A DNA stretch of 64,000 bases, taken from contig NZ_MULI01000033.1 of the NCBI RefSeq assembly GCF_002939385.1, forward strand, positions 1 to 64,000, in the 5' to 3' direction. The stretch is from Streptomyces sp. MH60 (GTDB lineage: Bacteria > Actinomycetota > Actinomycetes > Streptomycetales > Streptomycetaceae). The position numbers were made by a program, and so were the translations under genes. The notes beneath the pieces are model-generated. The model made no database searches. It worked only from the letters and a program-made list of their open reading frames with translations, and was not told the DNA's origin. Positions 43,092 through 52,269 of this stretch are shown one piece after another; positions within the stretch are counted from its first letter, which is position 1; the number at the start of each line of letters is the position of its first letter.

Positions 43092-43203
43092 ACGATGCAC
43101 AGCTGCCGATGCCGAACTGCCGCGACACTCCGGCATGCGGAGGCAGGGCAGCTTGTGTGGAGTACGGCGGACCATCACGGCAACCATGAACCGCCTCGGG
43201 CCG

Positions 43204-43923
43204 CTATCCGCGACGTCGGCGCGTCCGTCCGGTCCGGGCGGCCTTGGCCCGCTTGGCGGCGAAGCGCACGCCACCGGGGCTCTCGCCGACCTCGACCCGC
43301 ACCACGGTGGACATCGGGTCAACGACACCCTCTCCGACGTGAAGGATGGACGTCTCCTCCGCACCGAGCTTGCTCAGCGCCGCGGTCGCCGCCTTCAGCT
43401 CCTCCTCGGCCGCGTCGCCCTTGAGGGCGAGCATCTCGCCGTACGGGCGCAGCAGCGGGATGCCCCAGGCGGCGAGACGGTCCAAGGGAGCAACGGCGCG
43501 TGCCGTCACCACGTGCACCGGCGGCAGCTTGCCCATGACCTCCTCGGCCCGGCCCCGCACAACGGTCACATGGTCCAGGCCCAGCAGCTCCACGACCTCG
43601 GTCAGGAAGTTCGTGCGGCGCAGCAGCGGCTCGAGAAGGGTGATCTTCAGATCCTCGCGTACCAGTGCCAGCGGGATCCCGGGCAGGCCGGCGCCCGAGC
43701 CGACGTCGCACACCGTCACTCCCTCGGGCACGACCTCGGAGAGCACCGCGCAGTTCAGCAGGTGCCGCTCCCAGAGCCGGGGCACTTCACGCGGACCGAT
43801 CAGCCCGCGCTTCACCCCCGCCTCGGCGAGCAGTTCCGCATAGCGGACCGCGTCCGCGTAGCGATCACCGAACACGTCACGTGCCTGCTCGGGTACAGGG
43901 GGGAGCTCCGCTGCCTCCGACAC
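43204..43923 (-). CDS. rsmG: 16S rRNA (guanine-527-N7)-methyltransferase RsmG
   Basis: SAM-dependent methyltransferase of G527 in 16S rRNA (formerly gidB), 239 residues. The SAM-binding motif is VCDVGSGAGLPGIPLALV near 73-90, with LLEPLLRRTNFLTEVVELLGL following and RAVAPLDRLAAWGIPLLRPYG near 143. The Arg/Lys-rich tail (last 25 residues) is typical of Streptomyces. GTG start at 43923 (VSEAAELPPVPEQ) with GGAAGGA upstream. Loss of RsmG gives low-level streptomycin resistance in Streptomyces. Separated from jag by a U-run terminator; upstream of parAB by 284 bp. Confidence 0.95.
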   Translation of the reverse strand: MSEAAELPPVPEQARDVFGDRYADAVRYAELLAEAGVKRGLIGPREVPRLWERHLLNCAVLSEVVPEGVTVCDVGSGAGLPGIPLALVREDLKITLLEPLLRRTNFLTEVVELLGLDHVTVVRGRAEEVMGKLPPVHVVTARAVAPLDRLAAWGIPLLRPYGEMLALKGDAAEEELKAATAALSKLGAEETSILHVGEGVVDPMSTVVRVEVGESPGGVRFAAKRAKAARTGRTRRRRG

Positions 43924-44001
43924 GGGGACCGTCCTTCCGTACGGCACCGACGCACCGGGCGTCGGTACCAGAACCACCAGAACTATCAGGCTGACAAAAT
44001 T

Positions 44002-44030
44002 CGGCCCCGCCTGCGCAACAGACGGGGCCG
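44002..44030 (-). terminator. Terminator of rpmH-rnpA-yidD-yidC-jag operon
   Basis: CGGCCCCG/CGGGGCCG 8-bp stem with a 13-nt loop, followed on the minus strand by AATTTTG. It follows the jag stop and separates this operon from rsmG. Confidence 0.75.
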
Positions 44031-44047
44031 GAGAACGAGAGAACCGA

Positions 44048-44560
44048 TCAGGCGGGAAGCACGACGACGAAGCGCTCAGGCTCCTCGCCCTCGGACTCAC
44101 TGCGCAGTCCGGCGGCCTTGACCGCGTCGTGCACGACCTTGCGCTCGAAGGGCGACATCGGCTTCAGCCGCACGGACTCGCCGCTGCTCCTGACCTCGGC
44201 CGCGGCCTTGGCGCCCAGCTCGGACAGCTCAGCGCGCTTGTCGGCGCGGTAACCCGCGATGTCGAGCATCAGCCGGCTGCGGTCGCCGGTCTCCCGGTGC
44301 ACGGCGAGACGGGTGAGCTCCTGCAGAGCCTCCAGCACCTCACCGTCCCGGCCGACCAACTTCTGCAGGTCCCTGCTCTGGCTGTCGCTGATGATCGAGA
44401 CGGAGGCACGGTCGGCCTCGACGTCCATGTCGATGTCGCCGTCGAGGTCGGCGATGTCGAGCAAACCCTCCAGGTAGTCCGCGGCGATCTCGCCCTCCTG
44501 CTCGAGGCGGGTGAGGGTGTCTGCACCCTCGGCAGCGGCGGAGGTGGTGCCTTCCGTCAC
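44048..44560 (-). CDS. jag: Jag/KhpB-like KH-R3H RNA-binding protein
   Basis: A 170-residue RNA-binding protein. A KH domain lies at about 35-100 (VSIISDSQSRDLQKLVGRDGEVLEALQELTRLAV, with the GRDGE loop standing for GxxG) and an R3H domain at about 108-168 (MSPFERKVVHDAVKAAGLRSESEGEEPERFVVVLP). The N-terminal Jag_N domain of firmicute homologues is absent, which is usual in actinobacteria. Downstream of yidC by 15 bp in the conserved operon. Confidence 0.92.
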   Translation of the reverse strand: MTEGTTSAAAEGADTLTRLEQEGEIAADYLEGLLDIADLDGDIDMDVEADRASVSIISDSQSRDLQKLVGRDGEVLEALQELTRLAVHRETGDRSRLMLDIAGYRADKRAELSELGAKAAAEVRSSGESVRLKPMSPFERKVVHDAVKAAGLRSESEGEEPERFVVVLPA

Positions 44561-44575
44561 GGGATGGACTCCTTC

Positions 44576-45871
44576 TTACTTCTTCGACGGGGACTTGGGC
44601 CGCTGCGGGCCCTTGCGCTGTCCGGACTGGGCCTTGCTGCGGCCACCGCCGCCGGACTTCTGAGCCGGCTTCTTGGCACCGGCGGCAGGCTTGGCGTCCT
44701 GCTTGCCGGCCGGTTCGGGGTCCTGCGGCTCGTCCGACTTGGTCAGCGACGTCTTCGGCTCGGCCTCACCGGCGGGCTTGGCCTGGCGCTGCGACTTGCT
44801 CTGCCGCTTGGGCTGCTGGCGCTTGGGCTGAGCCGTGGTCGTCACGGTCGAACCGTCCGCGCTCTGGGCGTCCACCGCGGCGTCGTTCTTCACCACGGTG
44901 CCGTCGGCCTGGGCGGCCAGGCCCGACTTGTTCAGACCGTTGATGAACTTGCGCTCGGCCTCGTTGCGGTCCCGGCCCTTGGCGACGATGGCCTTCACGA
45001 TGGCCTTCTGGCCCCGGCCACGGATCTTGCCGTGCTCGGTGACGCTCTTGTGCAGCCGCTCCAGGTAGGAGGCCTGCGCCTTGGAACCCGGCGTCGGGTT
45101 GTTGCGGATGACGTACATCTGCTGGCCCATGGTCCACACGTTGGTGGTCAGCCAGTAGACGAGGACACCGACGGGGAAGTTGATACCGAAGACGGCGAAC
45201 ATGACCGGGAAGACGTACATCAGCATCTTCTGCTGCTGCATGAACGGCGTCTTCACCGAGGTGTCGACGTTCTTGGTCATCAGCTGGCGCTGGGTGAAGA
45301 ACTGCGACGCCGACATCAGCACGATCATGACCGCGGTGACGACCCGGACGTCCGTCAGCGAGGCTCCGAGGGATTCCACCTTGGACGCGCCGTCGGTGAA
45401 CTTCGCGGCCAGCGGGGCCCCGAAGATGTGCGCCTTCTGGGCGCTCTCCAGCAGAGGCTGGTTGATCTTGCCGATGGTGTCGCCGGACGCGATGCCGTTG
45501 AGCACGTGGTACAGGGCGAAGAAGAACGGGGACTGCGCCAGGATGGGAAGGCACGAGGAGAGCGGGTTGGTACCCGTCTCCTTGTACAGCTTCATCATCT
45601 CTTCGGACTGACGCTGCTTGTCGTTCTTGTAGCGCTCCTGGATCTTCTTCATCTCCGGCTGGAGCGTCTGCATCCCGCGCGTCGCCTTGATCTGCTTCAC
45701 GAAGAGCGGGATCAGGCAGATACGGATGAGGATCACCAGGGACACGATGGACAGGCCCCAGGCCCATCCGGTGTCAGGTCCGAAGATCGCCCCGTACACC
45801 GTGTGGAACTGGACGATGACCCAGGAGACGGGCCAGGTGATAAAGCTGAAGAGGCTGGCAATCGTGTCCAC
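44576..45871 (-). CDS. yidC: Membrane protein insertase YidC
   Basis: Inserts and folds membrane proteins, alone or with SecYEG. The 431-residue protein is the actinobacterial form, lacking the large periplasmic domain: TM1 at about 6-28, the hairpin coil ([46 protein letters not shown] region at 70-115), and further TM segments to about 285 ([20 protein letters not shown] near 228). The conserved positively charged R of the hydrophilic groove is in [12 protein letters not shown]. The C-terminal 150 residues are Lys/Pro/Ala-rich and disordered. Three bp after yidD. Confidence 0.96.
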   Translation of the reverse strand: MDTIASLFSFITWPVSWVIVQFHTVYGAIFGPDTGWAWGLSIVSLVILIRICLIPLFVKQIKATRGMQTLQPEMKKIQERYKNDKQRQSEEMMKLYKETGTNPLSSCLPILAQSPFFFALYHVLNGIASGDTIGKINQPLLESAQKAHIFGAPLAAKFTDGASKVESLGASLTDVRVVTAVMIVLMSASQFFTQRQLMTKNVDTSVKTPFMQQQKMLMYVFPVMFAVFGINFPVGVLVYWLTTNVWTMGQQMYVIRNNPTPGSKAQASYLERLHKSVTEHGKIRGRGQKAIVKAIVAKGRDRNEAERKFINGLNKSGLAAQADGTVVKNDAAVDAQSADGSTVTTTAQPKRQQPKRQSKSQRQAKPAGEAEPKTSLTKSDEPQDPEPAGKQDAKPAAGAKKPAQKSGGGGRSKAQSGQRKGPQRPKSPSKK

Positions 45872-45874
45872 TAA

Positions 45875-46249
45875 TCATGCTCCTTGGGCATGGGGCGAGG
45901 TCTCTGCGGCCGGGCCCGAAGGACGGGACGGGCTCGGATGAGCAGGTCCTCCTTCGGTGGCCGGTTCGGCGGCGGAGGTCCCGCCCTTGCGTGCCCGCCA
46001 GGCGGCACGCAGCATTTCGTGCCACCGCGGGCGCTTGCGCGGCGGAACATGGTCCACGCCGCCCGGCGACCACGGATTGCACCGCAGGATGCGCCAGGCG
46101 GTGAGCGCGGTGCCCTTGACGGCTCCGTGCCGGTCAATGGCCGTGTAGCCGTAGTGGGAACACGACGGGTAGTACTTGCACACCGGCCCCAGCAGCGGAC
46201 TGATCGTCCACTGGTAGAGCTTGATCAGAGCCAGCAACGGGTACTTCAT
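45875..46249 (-). CDS. yidD: Membrane protein insertion efficiency factor YidD
   Basis: A small peripheral membrane factor linked to YidC, 124 residues. Family signature: [34 protein letters not shown] at 5-38 (with the conserved Cys residues) and [18 protein letters not shown] near 62. The C-terminal 45 residues are a low-complexity extension beyond the usual 70-85-residue core. Overlaps rnpA by four bases. Confidence 0.93.
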   Translation of the reverse strand: MKYPLLALIKLYQWTISPLLGPVCKYYPSCSHYGYTAIDRHGAVKGTALTAWRILRCNPWSPGGVDHVPPRKRPRWHEMLRAAWRARKGGTSAAEPATEGGPAHPSPSRPSGPAAETSPHAQGA

Positions 46250-46617
46250 CGCGCGCCCCCTCCCAGCAGCCGCTCCAGGGCGGCGTCCAGGTCTCGGGCC
46301 AGCTGTGCATGGTCGGCGTCACCCGCACCGGGCAGCGCTCGTACGACTACCAGGCTACCGGGGGGCAACAGGTCGATCCGGTCGCGCATCAGATGGCGAA
46401 GCCTGCGCTTCACCTTGTTGCGCACGACCGCACCGCCCACGGCTTTGCTCACGACGAAACCCGCACGTGTCCGGGGAGCGCTCTCCCCAGGCGCGTGCGG
46501 GTCCGTGGCACCGCTTCGAAGGTGGACGACGAGGGCCGGGCGGCCGGCCCGGCGTCCCCGTCGTACCGCGGTCGCGAAGTCCTCGCGCCGCCTCAGCCGG
46601 TTCTCGGTGGGCAGCAC
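46246..46617 (-). CDS. rnpA: Ribonuclease P protein component
   Basis: Protein subunit of RNase P, which trims tRNA 5' ends. Of 123 residues, the RNR-like basic helix is [19 protein letters not shown] at about 68-86 and the start [21 protein letters not shown] is typical. It is between rpmH and yidD in the universal rpmH-rnpA-yidD-yidC order, with 21 bp from rpmH. Confidence 0.95.
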   Translation of the reverse strand: MLPTENRLRRREDFATAVRRGRRAGRPALVVHLRSGATDPHAPGESAPRTRAGFVVSKAVGGAVVRNKVKRRLRHLMRDRIDLLPPGSLVVVRALPGAGDADHAQLARDLDAALERLLGGGAR

Positions 46618-46638
46618 GATGTCATGACCTGACCGGGA

Positions 46639-46776
46639 TCAGGCGGACAGACGGGCGCGACCCTTGCTGCGGCGGGTCGCGAGGATCGCGCGGCCGGCAC
46701 GGGTACGCATACGCAGCCGGAAACCGTGGGTCTTCGCACGGCGGCGGTTGTTCGGCTGGAAGGTGCGCTTGCTCAC
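46639..46776 (-). CDS. rpmH: 50S ribosomal protein L34
   Basis: A 45-codon gene. It starts at GTG 46776 and reads [19 protein letters not shown], then [20 protein letters not shown] and ends RLSA. These are the universal L34 blocks, and the length is standard. First gene of the rpmH-rnpA operon, divergent from dnaA. Confidence 0.96.
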   Translation of the reverse strand: MSKRTFQPNNRRRAKTHGFRLRMRTRAGRAILATRRSKGRARLSA

Positions 46777-46945
46777 TCGGGGGCTCCAGAAAGATTCGGG
46801 TGTTGGCGGGGTGCCGTCCTGGCTGTCACCGTGCGCCCACGAGTAGCTCGCGTTACGCCCGAGTGCACCGCTTTTCGATCACCTTGGACGTGACCTGTGC
46901 CCATCGGAGGCAGGCGGCAGCAGCCATCGACAACTCGACCTGGTT

Positions 46946-46975
46946 ACGGTACGTGCGACTGCGCCATTCGGTCAA
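46946..46975 (-). promoter_or_regulatory. Candidate rpmH promoter
   Basis: On the minus strand TTGACC, 18 bp, TACCGT lie 170 bp before the rpmH start. A fair match to the vegetative HrdB-type promoter. Confidence 0.4.
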
Positions 46976-46997
46976 ACCAGCGGTGACCGGGAGACAC

Positions 46998-47018
46998 TTG
47001 TCCACAGGCTGGGGACAA
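46998..47018. promoter_or_regulatory. Facing DnaA boxes in the dnaA promoter
   Basis: TTGTCCACA (46998-47006, exact) and TGGGGACAA (47010-47018, one mismatch, inverted) lie just upstream of the -35 of the dnaA promoter. This fits known autoregulation of Streptomyces dnaA by DnaA. Confidence 0.75.
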
Positions 47019-47022
47019 CAAC

Positions 47023-47052
47023 TTGAACCCTACCCGTCGCGCTGACTACCGT
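47023..47052 (+). promoter_or_regulatory. Candidate dnaA promoter
   Basis: TTGAAC (47023-47028), 18 bp, TACCGT (47047-47052), about 100 bp before the dnaA start and immediately after two DnaA boxes. Confidence 0.5.
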
Positions 47053-47153
47053 GACTGGACTCCGATTCGTTCCCTTATCCCTGCCCCACCCGAGTTTCAT
47101 CCCGACCCGTCCCCGAATCACACCTTCGAGGGACTCGTGAGAGAGCGTGCCCT

Positions 47154-49139
47154 GTGGCTGACGTACCTGCCGATCTTGCCGCAGTGTGGCCACGCGTATT
47201 GGAGCAACTTCTCGGGGAGGGCCGCGGGCAGGGTGTCGAGTCGAAGGACGAGCACTGGATCCGGCGCTGCCAGCCGCTCGCGCTGGTCGCCGACACCGCC
47301 CTGCTCGCCGTACCGAACGAATTTGCGAAGGGCGTACTGGAGGGCCGTCTCGCCCCGATCGTCAGCGAGACCCTCAGCCGCGAGTGCGGGCGCCCGATCC
47401 GCATCGCGATCACCGTCGACGACACCGCGGGGGAGCCCGCCGGGCCCGCTCCGCAGGCGCCCCAAGCGCCGCCCTCCCGACCCCAGCCCCGCTACGAGGA
47501 GCCCGAGCTCCCCGCTCCCGGACAGGGCGGCGGCCGCGAGGAGTACCGCGACGAGTACGAGGGGTACGGCCGCCACCGCGCCGACCAGCTCCCCACCGCC
47601 CGGCCCGCCTACCCGCAGGAGTACCAGCGCCCCGAGCCCGGCTCCTGGCCCCGCCCCGCGCAGCAGGACGACTACGGCTGGCAGCAGCAGCGCCTCGGCT
47701 TCCCGGAACGGGACCCCTACGCGTCCCCGTCGCAGGAGCCGTACGGCCAGGAGCCGCCGCCGTACTCCCACGAGTCCCACAGCCCGTACCAGCAGGACTA
47801 CCGGCAGCAGCCCCCGGAACGCTCCTCGTACGACACCCAGCGCGGCGAGTACGAGCAGTCCCGGAACGACTACGACAAGTCCCGCGGCGACTACGAACAG
47901 TCCCGGGGTGAATACGACAGTCCGCGCGGGGACTACGACCAGCAGCGCGGCGACTACGAGAAGCGCGGCCCGCGCCGTGAGCTGCCCGATCCCCCGCCCG
48001 GGTCCGGGCACGTCCACCGCGGCGGCCCGGTCGGCCCCGGACCCGCCACCGGGGCGCCCGGGCCGCTGGCCGCGCAGCCCGCGCCGGCGACCGGCCCCGG
48101 CGAGCCGACCGCCCGCCTGAACCCGAAGTACCTCTTCGACACCTTCGTCATCGGCGCCTCCAACCGCTTCGCCCACGCGGCGGCCGTCGCCGTCGCCGAG
48201 GCACCCGCGAAGGCCTACAACCCCCTGTTCATCTACGGGGAGTCGGGACTCGGCAAGACCCACCTGCTGCACGCCATCGGGCACTACGCGCGCAGCCTCT
48301 ACCCGGGCACGCGCGTGCGCTACGTCAGCTCGGAGGAGTTCACCAACGAGTTCATCAACTCCATCCGCGACGGCAAGGGCGACAGCTTCCGCAAGCGCTA
48401 CCGCGAGATGGACATCCTGCTCGTCGACGACATCCAGTTCCTCGCGGACAAGGAGTCGACGCAGGAGGAGTTCTTCCACACCTTCAACACCCTCCACAAC
48501 GCCAACAAGCAGATCGTGCTCTCCAGCGACCGGCCGCCCAAGCAGCTGGTGACGCTGGAGGACCGGCTCCGCAACCGCTTCGAGTGGGGCCTGATCACCG
48601 ACGTCCAGCCGCCGGAGCTGGAGACGCGCATCGCGATCCTGCGCAAGAAGGCGGTCCAGGAGCAGCTCAACGCCCCGCCGGAGGTGCTGGAGTTCATCGC
48701 CTCGCGGATCTCCCGCAACATCCGCGAGCTGGAGGGCGCGCTGATCCGGGTGACGGCGTTCGCGTCGCTCAACCGGCAGCCGGTGGACCTGGGACTCACC
48801 GAGATCGTCCTCAAGGACCTGATCCCCGGCGGCGAGGACTCGGCGCCCGAGATCACGTCCACGGCCATCATGGGCGCGACCGCTGACTACTTCGGCCTCA
48901 CGATCGAGGACCTGTGCGGCACCTCGCGCGGGCGGGCGCTCGTGACGGCCCGGCAGATCGCCATGTACCTGTGCCGCGAGCTGACGGACCTCTCGCTGCC
49001 GAAGATCGGCGCGCTGTTCGGCGGCCGGGACCACACCACGGTGATGCACGCCGACCGGAAGATCCGCAATCTGATGGCCGAGCGGCGCTCGATCTACAAC
49101 CAGGTGACCGAGCTGACCAACCGCATCAAGAACGGCTGA
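47154..49139 (+). CDS. dnaA: Chromosomal replication initiator DnaA
   Basis: Binds DnaA boxes and unwinds oriC. The 661-residue product is long because of a Streptomyces-type domain II. Domain I (DnaB-interacting/oligomerisation) at about 1-90; domain II at about 90-320, disordered, with seven-residue tandem repeats (about 230-271); AAA+ domain III with Walker [10 protein letters not shown] at about 362-370 and Walker [10 protein letters not shown]; domain IV HTH with the DnaA signature [15 protein letters not shown] near 625. GTG start at 47154, with GAGAGAG about 8 nt upstream. Followed by a hairpin and the origin. Confidence 0.98.
47841..47966 (+). repeat. Six 21-bp heptapeptide-coding repeats in dnaA domain II
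   Basis: Six consecutive 21-bp units encode variants of RGDYEQS (R-G/N-D/E-Y-E/D-x-x) at DnaA residues 230-271. Regular Arg/Gly/Tyr/acidic composition suggests a disordered, interaction-prone segment. Confidence 0.85.
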
Positions 49140-49160
49140 CGGCCGCCGGCACCGGCTACG

Positions 49161-49191
49161 AAGGCGCCTCCGGGACCCCCGGGGGCGCCTT
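49161..49191 (+). terminator. Terminator after dnaA
   Basis: A 14-pair stem with a G-T pair (AAGGCGCC... to ...GGCGCCTT) and a small loop, 21 bp after the dnaA stop and ending TT. It insulates oriC from dnaA transcription. Confidence 0.75.
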
Positions 49192-49259
49192 TCGCGTGTC
49201 TCCCGCGCGTCCCCGCGTCTCCACCGGCTCGTACGGCTGTCCTGGCCGCTGTTCGAATA

Positions 49260-49860
49260 CCTGCCGGGTTACGGGCGTCCTCCACAGATTGGGCCAGTTT
49301 TTTCCGTCCACACCTTGGGGACTGGGAAGTTGTCCCGATCCTGTCCACAGGCCAGGCTGGTGAGGGATCATCAGGGCAGGTCAGCTCCCTGTGGATTCGT
49401 GGACGAACGATCTCCACAGGCTGTGGACAAAGAAATGATCCACAGGCTGTGCGTCCGGTTGTCCACGGGCAACCCACAGGATGGACGCGGTTGTCCCCAG
49501 CGATCCCCAGCTTCTCCACATGCCTGTCCACTGTTCGGCAACGTGACGCGCCCTGTCACCGCGTCGAGTGAAAGGCGTCACACCGGGCTGCCTGGTTGGG
49601 CTGTGGGAAACGTGGGTAAAGCTGGGGACGGCGCTGGGGAGAAGTCGCCTCTCCCTGTGCACGGTGTGTGCAGAACTTTCTGTTCTCCACAGAAGGGCCC
49701 GGTTGTCCACCGGCTCCGCCCACAGGCCCGGTGGACAAAATTCCCGGCCTGACCTGGGCAAACGAGGTTATCCACGGTATCCACAGGCCCTACTACTACT
49801 GACGACTAGAGAGAGTGCGGAATTCGTTTCGAAGCGGGTCCTGTGCACAACTCGCTCTCT
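49260..49860. other. oriC: Origin of replication oriC
   Basis: The 890-bp gap between dnaA and dnaN holds no gene but many DnaA boxes. Exact or one-mismatch boxes to TTGTCCACA/TTATCCACA: CTGTCCACA 49341, TGTGGACAA 49422 (exact), TGATCCACA 49436, TTGTCCACG 49459, TTGTCCCCA 49491, TTCTCCACA 49512, TTCTCCACA 49683, TTGTCCACC 49703, GGTGGACAA 49730, TTATCCACG 49768, GTATCCACA 49777 and TGTGCACAA 49842; several two-mismatch boxes lie among them. Two clusters, 49.30-49.53 and 49.68-49.79 kb, flank a box-poor stretch, as described for Streptomyces oriC (about 19 boxes). No strongly AT-rich unwinding element is obvious. Confidence 0.95.
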
Positions 49861-50029
49861 CGAGCCCGACCGCCCCTCGTCACGACTTGACCCCGAACGG
49901 CACCTACTGTCAGTGGGGTGCGTCAGACTGGTCCCCGGTGTTCTGCCCCTCACAGCGGCGGACGACACCGGTCAGACGACGAAGGCGAAGCAGGGCGAGC
50001 AGCGCCGGCAACAGCAGGAGGCGGCAACA

Positions 50030-51160
50030 GTGAAGATCCGGGTGGAACGCGACGTACTCGCGGAGGCAGTGGCCTGGGCGGCTCGCAGCCTCCCGGCCCG
50101 TCCGCCGGCGCCGGTCCTCGCGGGCCTGCTGCTGAAGGCCGAGGAGGGGCAGCTGAGCCTGTCCAGCTTCGACTACGAGGTCTCGGCGCGGGTGTCGGTC
50201 GAAGCGGAGATCGAGGAGGAGGGCACGGTCCTCGTCTCGGGCCGGCTGCTCGCGGACATCTCCCGCGCCCTCCCCAACCGGCCGGTGGAGATTTCCACAG
50301 ACGGTGTACGGGCGACGGTGGTCTGCGGCTCCTCGCGGTTCACCCTCCACACCCTGCCGGTGGAGGAGTACCCGGCGCTGCCGCAGATGCCGGAGGCGAC
50401 GGGCACGGTCCCCGGCGAGGTCTTCGCCTCGGCCGTGCAGCAGGTGGCCATCGCCGCGGGCCGCGACGACACGCTGCCCGTGCTGACCGGTGTGCGCATC
50501 GAGATCGAGGGCGACTCGGTGACGCTGGCCTCCACCGACCGCTACCGCTTCGCGGTCCGCGAGTTCCTGTGGAAGCCGGAGAACCCGGACATCTCCGCGG
50601 TCGCCCTGGTGCCCGCCAAGACGCTCCAGGACACCGCCAAGGCGCTGACCAGCGGTGACCAGGTGATCCTGGCGCTGTCCGGGTCGGGCGCGGGCGAGGG
50701 CCTGATCGGTTTCGAGGGCGCGGGCCGCCGGACGACGACGCGTCTGCTGGAGGGCGACCTCCCGAAGTACAAGACGCTCTTCCCGACGGAGTTCAACAGC
50801 GTCGCGGTGATCGAGACCGCCCCCTTCGTGGAGGCCGTCAAGCGCGTGGCCCTGGTCGCCGAGCGCAACACCCCGGTGCGGCTCAGCTTCGAGCAGGGCG
50901 TGCTCATCCTGGAGGCTGGCTCCAGTGACGACGCACAGGCTGTGGAAAGGGTCGACGCCCAGCTGGAGGGCGACGACATCTCGATCGCCTTCAACCCGAC
51001 CTTCCTGCTGGACGGCCTGAGCGCGATCGACTCCCCGGTCGCCCAGCTGTCCTTCACCACGTCCACGAAGCCCGCCCTGCTCAGCGGCAAGCCCGCGGTG
51101 GACGCCGAGGCGGACGAGGCCTACAAGTACCTGATCATGCCGGTGCGGCTGAGCGGCTGA
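50030..51160 (+). CDS. dnaN: DNA polymerase III beta sliding clamp
   Basis: The ring-shaped processivity clamp, 376 residues in three repeated domains (about 1-120, 130-250, 255-376). Family blocks: VERDVLAEAVAWAARSLPARPPAPVLAGLLL near 4, ALPNRPVEIS near 80, VLTGVRIEIEGDSVTLASTDRYRFAV near 150, and the C-terminal YKYLIMPVRL that forms part of the protein-binding pocket. GTG start at 50030 with GGAGG upstream; the longer open frame to 49568 runs through oriC and is not coding. Confidence 0.97.
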   Translation: MKIRVERDVLAEAVAWAARSLPARPPAPVLAGLLLKAEEGQLSLSSFDYEVSARVSVEAEIEEEGTVLVSGRLLADISRALPNRPVEISTDGVRATVVCGSSRFTLHTLPVEEYPALPQMPEATGTVPGEVFASAVQQVAIAAGRDDTLPVLTGVRIEIEGDSVTLASTDRYRFAVREFLWKPENPDISAVALVPAKTLQDTAKALTSGDQVILALSGSGAGEGLIGFEGAGRRTTTRLLEGDLPKYKTLFPTEFNSVAVIETAPFVEAVKRVALVAERNTPVRLSFEQGVLILEAGSSDDAQAVERVDAQLEGDDISIAFNPTFLLDGLSAIDSPVAQLSFTTSTKPALLSGKPAVDAEADEAYKYLIMPVRLSG

Positions 51161-51184
51161 GCAAGGCCGCCGCACCGTTGGTCG

Positions 51185-51193
51185 CTGTCCACA
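51185..51193 (+). promoter_or_regulatory. Isolated DnaA box after dnaN
   Basis: CTGTCCACA, one mismatch from the consensus, in the 201-bp dnaN-gnd gap, which otherwise holds only the gnd promoter and ribosome site region. Confidence 0.4.
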
Positions 51194-51361
51194 GGGTGGG
51201 GACGAACCCGCAGGTGAGGGCGTACGTCTGAGCGCGTATGCCCACAGCTGTGCACGGGCGTGCGGGTTTAGGCTCGACGCGGGTACGAAAGTGCCGCGGC
51301 ACGCATCCGGCGGGTTCGGAGGTGCCGCCTTGCCACCTCGCACACCTAAGGAACGCAACTG

Positions 51362-52237
51362 ATGGAGCTCGGTCTCGTCGGCCTCGGCAAGATGGGCGGC
51401 AACATGCGCGAGCGGATCCGCCGCGCGGGCCACACCGTCGTCGGATACGACCGCAATCCGGACCTCGCCGACGTCCACAGCCTGGAAGAGCTTGTGGGCA
51501 AGCTCAGCGCACCGCGCGTGGTGTGGGTGATGGTCCCGGCAGGCGAGGCCACCCAGGCCACCGTCGACCGGCTCGGCGAGCTGCTGGAGCCCGGCGACGT
51601 CGTCGTGGACGGCGGCAACTCCCGCTGGACGGACGACGAGAAGCACGCCGAGGAGCTGGCGGCCAAGGGCATAGGCTTCGTCGACTGCGGCGTCTCCGGC
51701 GGCGTCTGGGGCCTGGAGAACGGTTACGCGCTGATGTACGGCGGCGACGCCGAGAACGTCGCCAAGGTGCAGCCGGTCTTCGACGCCCTCAAGCCGGAGG
51801 GCGACTTCGGTGCCGTGCACGCCGGAAAGGTGGGCGCGGGCCACTTCGCGAAGATGGTCCACAACGGCATCGAGTACGCCATGATGCAGGCCTACGCCGA
51901 GGGCTGGGAGCTGCTGGAGAAGGTCGACTCCGTGGACAACGTCCGCGAGGTCTTCCGCTCCTGGCAGGAGGGCACCGTCATCCGCTCCTGGCTCCTCGAC
52001 CTGGCCGTCAACGCCCTCGACGACGACGAGCACCTGGACGGGCTCCGGGGTTATGCACAGGACTCCGGTGAGGGACGCTGGACTGTGGAGGCGGCGATCG
52101 ACAACGCGGTGCCGCTGCCCGCGATCACGGCCTCCCTCTTCGCGCGGTTCGCGTCCCGGCAGGACGACTCGCCGCAGATGAAGATGATCGCCGCGCTGCG
52201 GAACCAGTTCGGCGGCCACGCGGTCGAGAAGAAGTAG
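51362..52237 (+). CDS. gnd: 6-phosphogluconate dehydrogenase (short, GntZ-type)
   Basis: Oxidative decarboxylation of 6-phosphogluconate to ribulose-5-phosphate. At 291 residues it is the short bacterial form (the classical enzyme is about 470). The Rossmann motif is [21 protein letters not shown] at 3-23, followed by GYDRNP; the Asp after the second strand favours NAD+ over NADP+. Substrate-site blocks are [10 protein letters not shown] near 81, [19 protein letters not shown] near 108 and [22 protein letters not shown] near 161 (catalytic Lys in KMVHNGIE). Sits between dnaN and recF, the usual Streptomyces arrangement. Confidence 0.95.
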   Translation: MELGLVGLGKMGGNMRERIRRAGHTVVGYDRNPDLADVHSLEELVGKLSAPRVVWVMVPAGEATQATVDRLGELLEPGDVVVDGGNSRWTDDEKHAEELAAKGIGFVDCGVSGGVWGLENGYALMYGGDAENVAKVQPVFDALKPEGDFGAVHAGKVGAGHFAKMVHNGIEYAMMQAYAEGWELLEKVDSVDNVREVFRSWQEGTVIRSWLLDLAVNALDDDEHLDGLRGYAQDSGEGRWTVEAAIDNAVPLPAITASLFARFASRQDDSPQMKMIAALRNQFGGHAVEKK

Positions 52238-52269
52238 GCACCACCAGTTGGGGAGGTCGGCGAACGACC

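Noticed and set aside
42920-43093. Longest parA start at GTG 43093
   Set aside because: The start codon would overlap parS, there is no ribosome site, and the encoded leader is low-complexity and covers DnaA boxes; kept only as an alternative.
49568-50029. N-terminal extension of dnaN into oriC
   Set aside because: The extra 154 codons are full of DnaA boxes, and the conserved clamp start with a ribosome site is at 50030.
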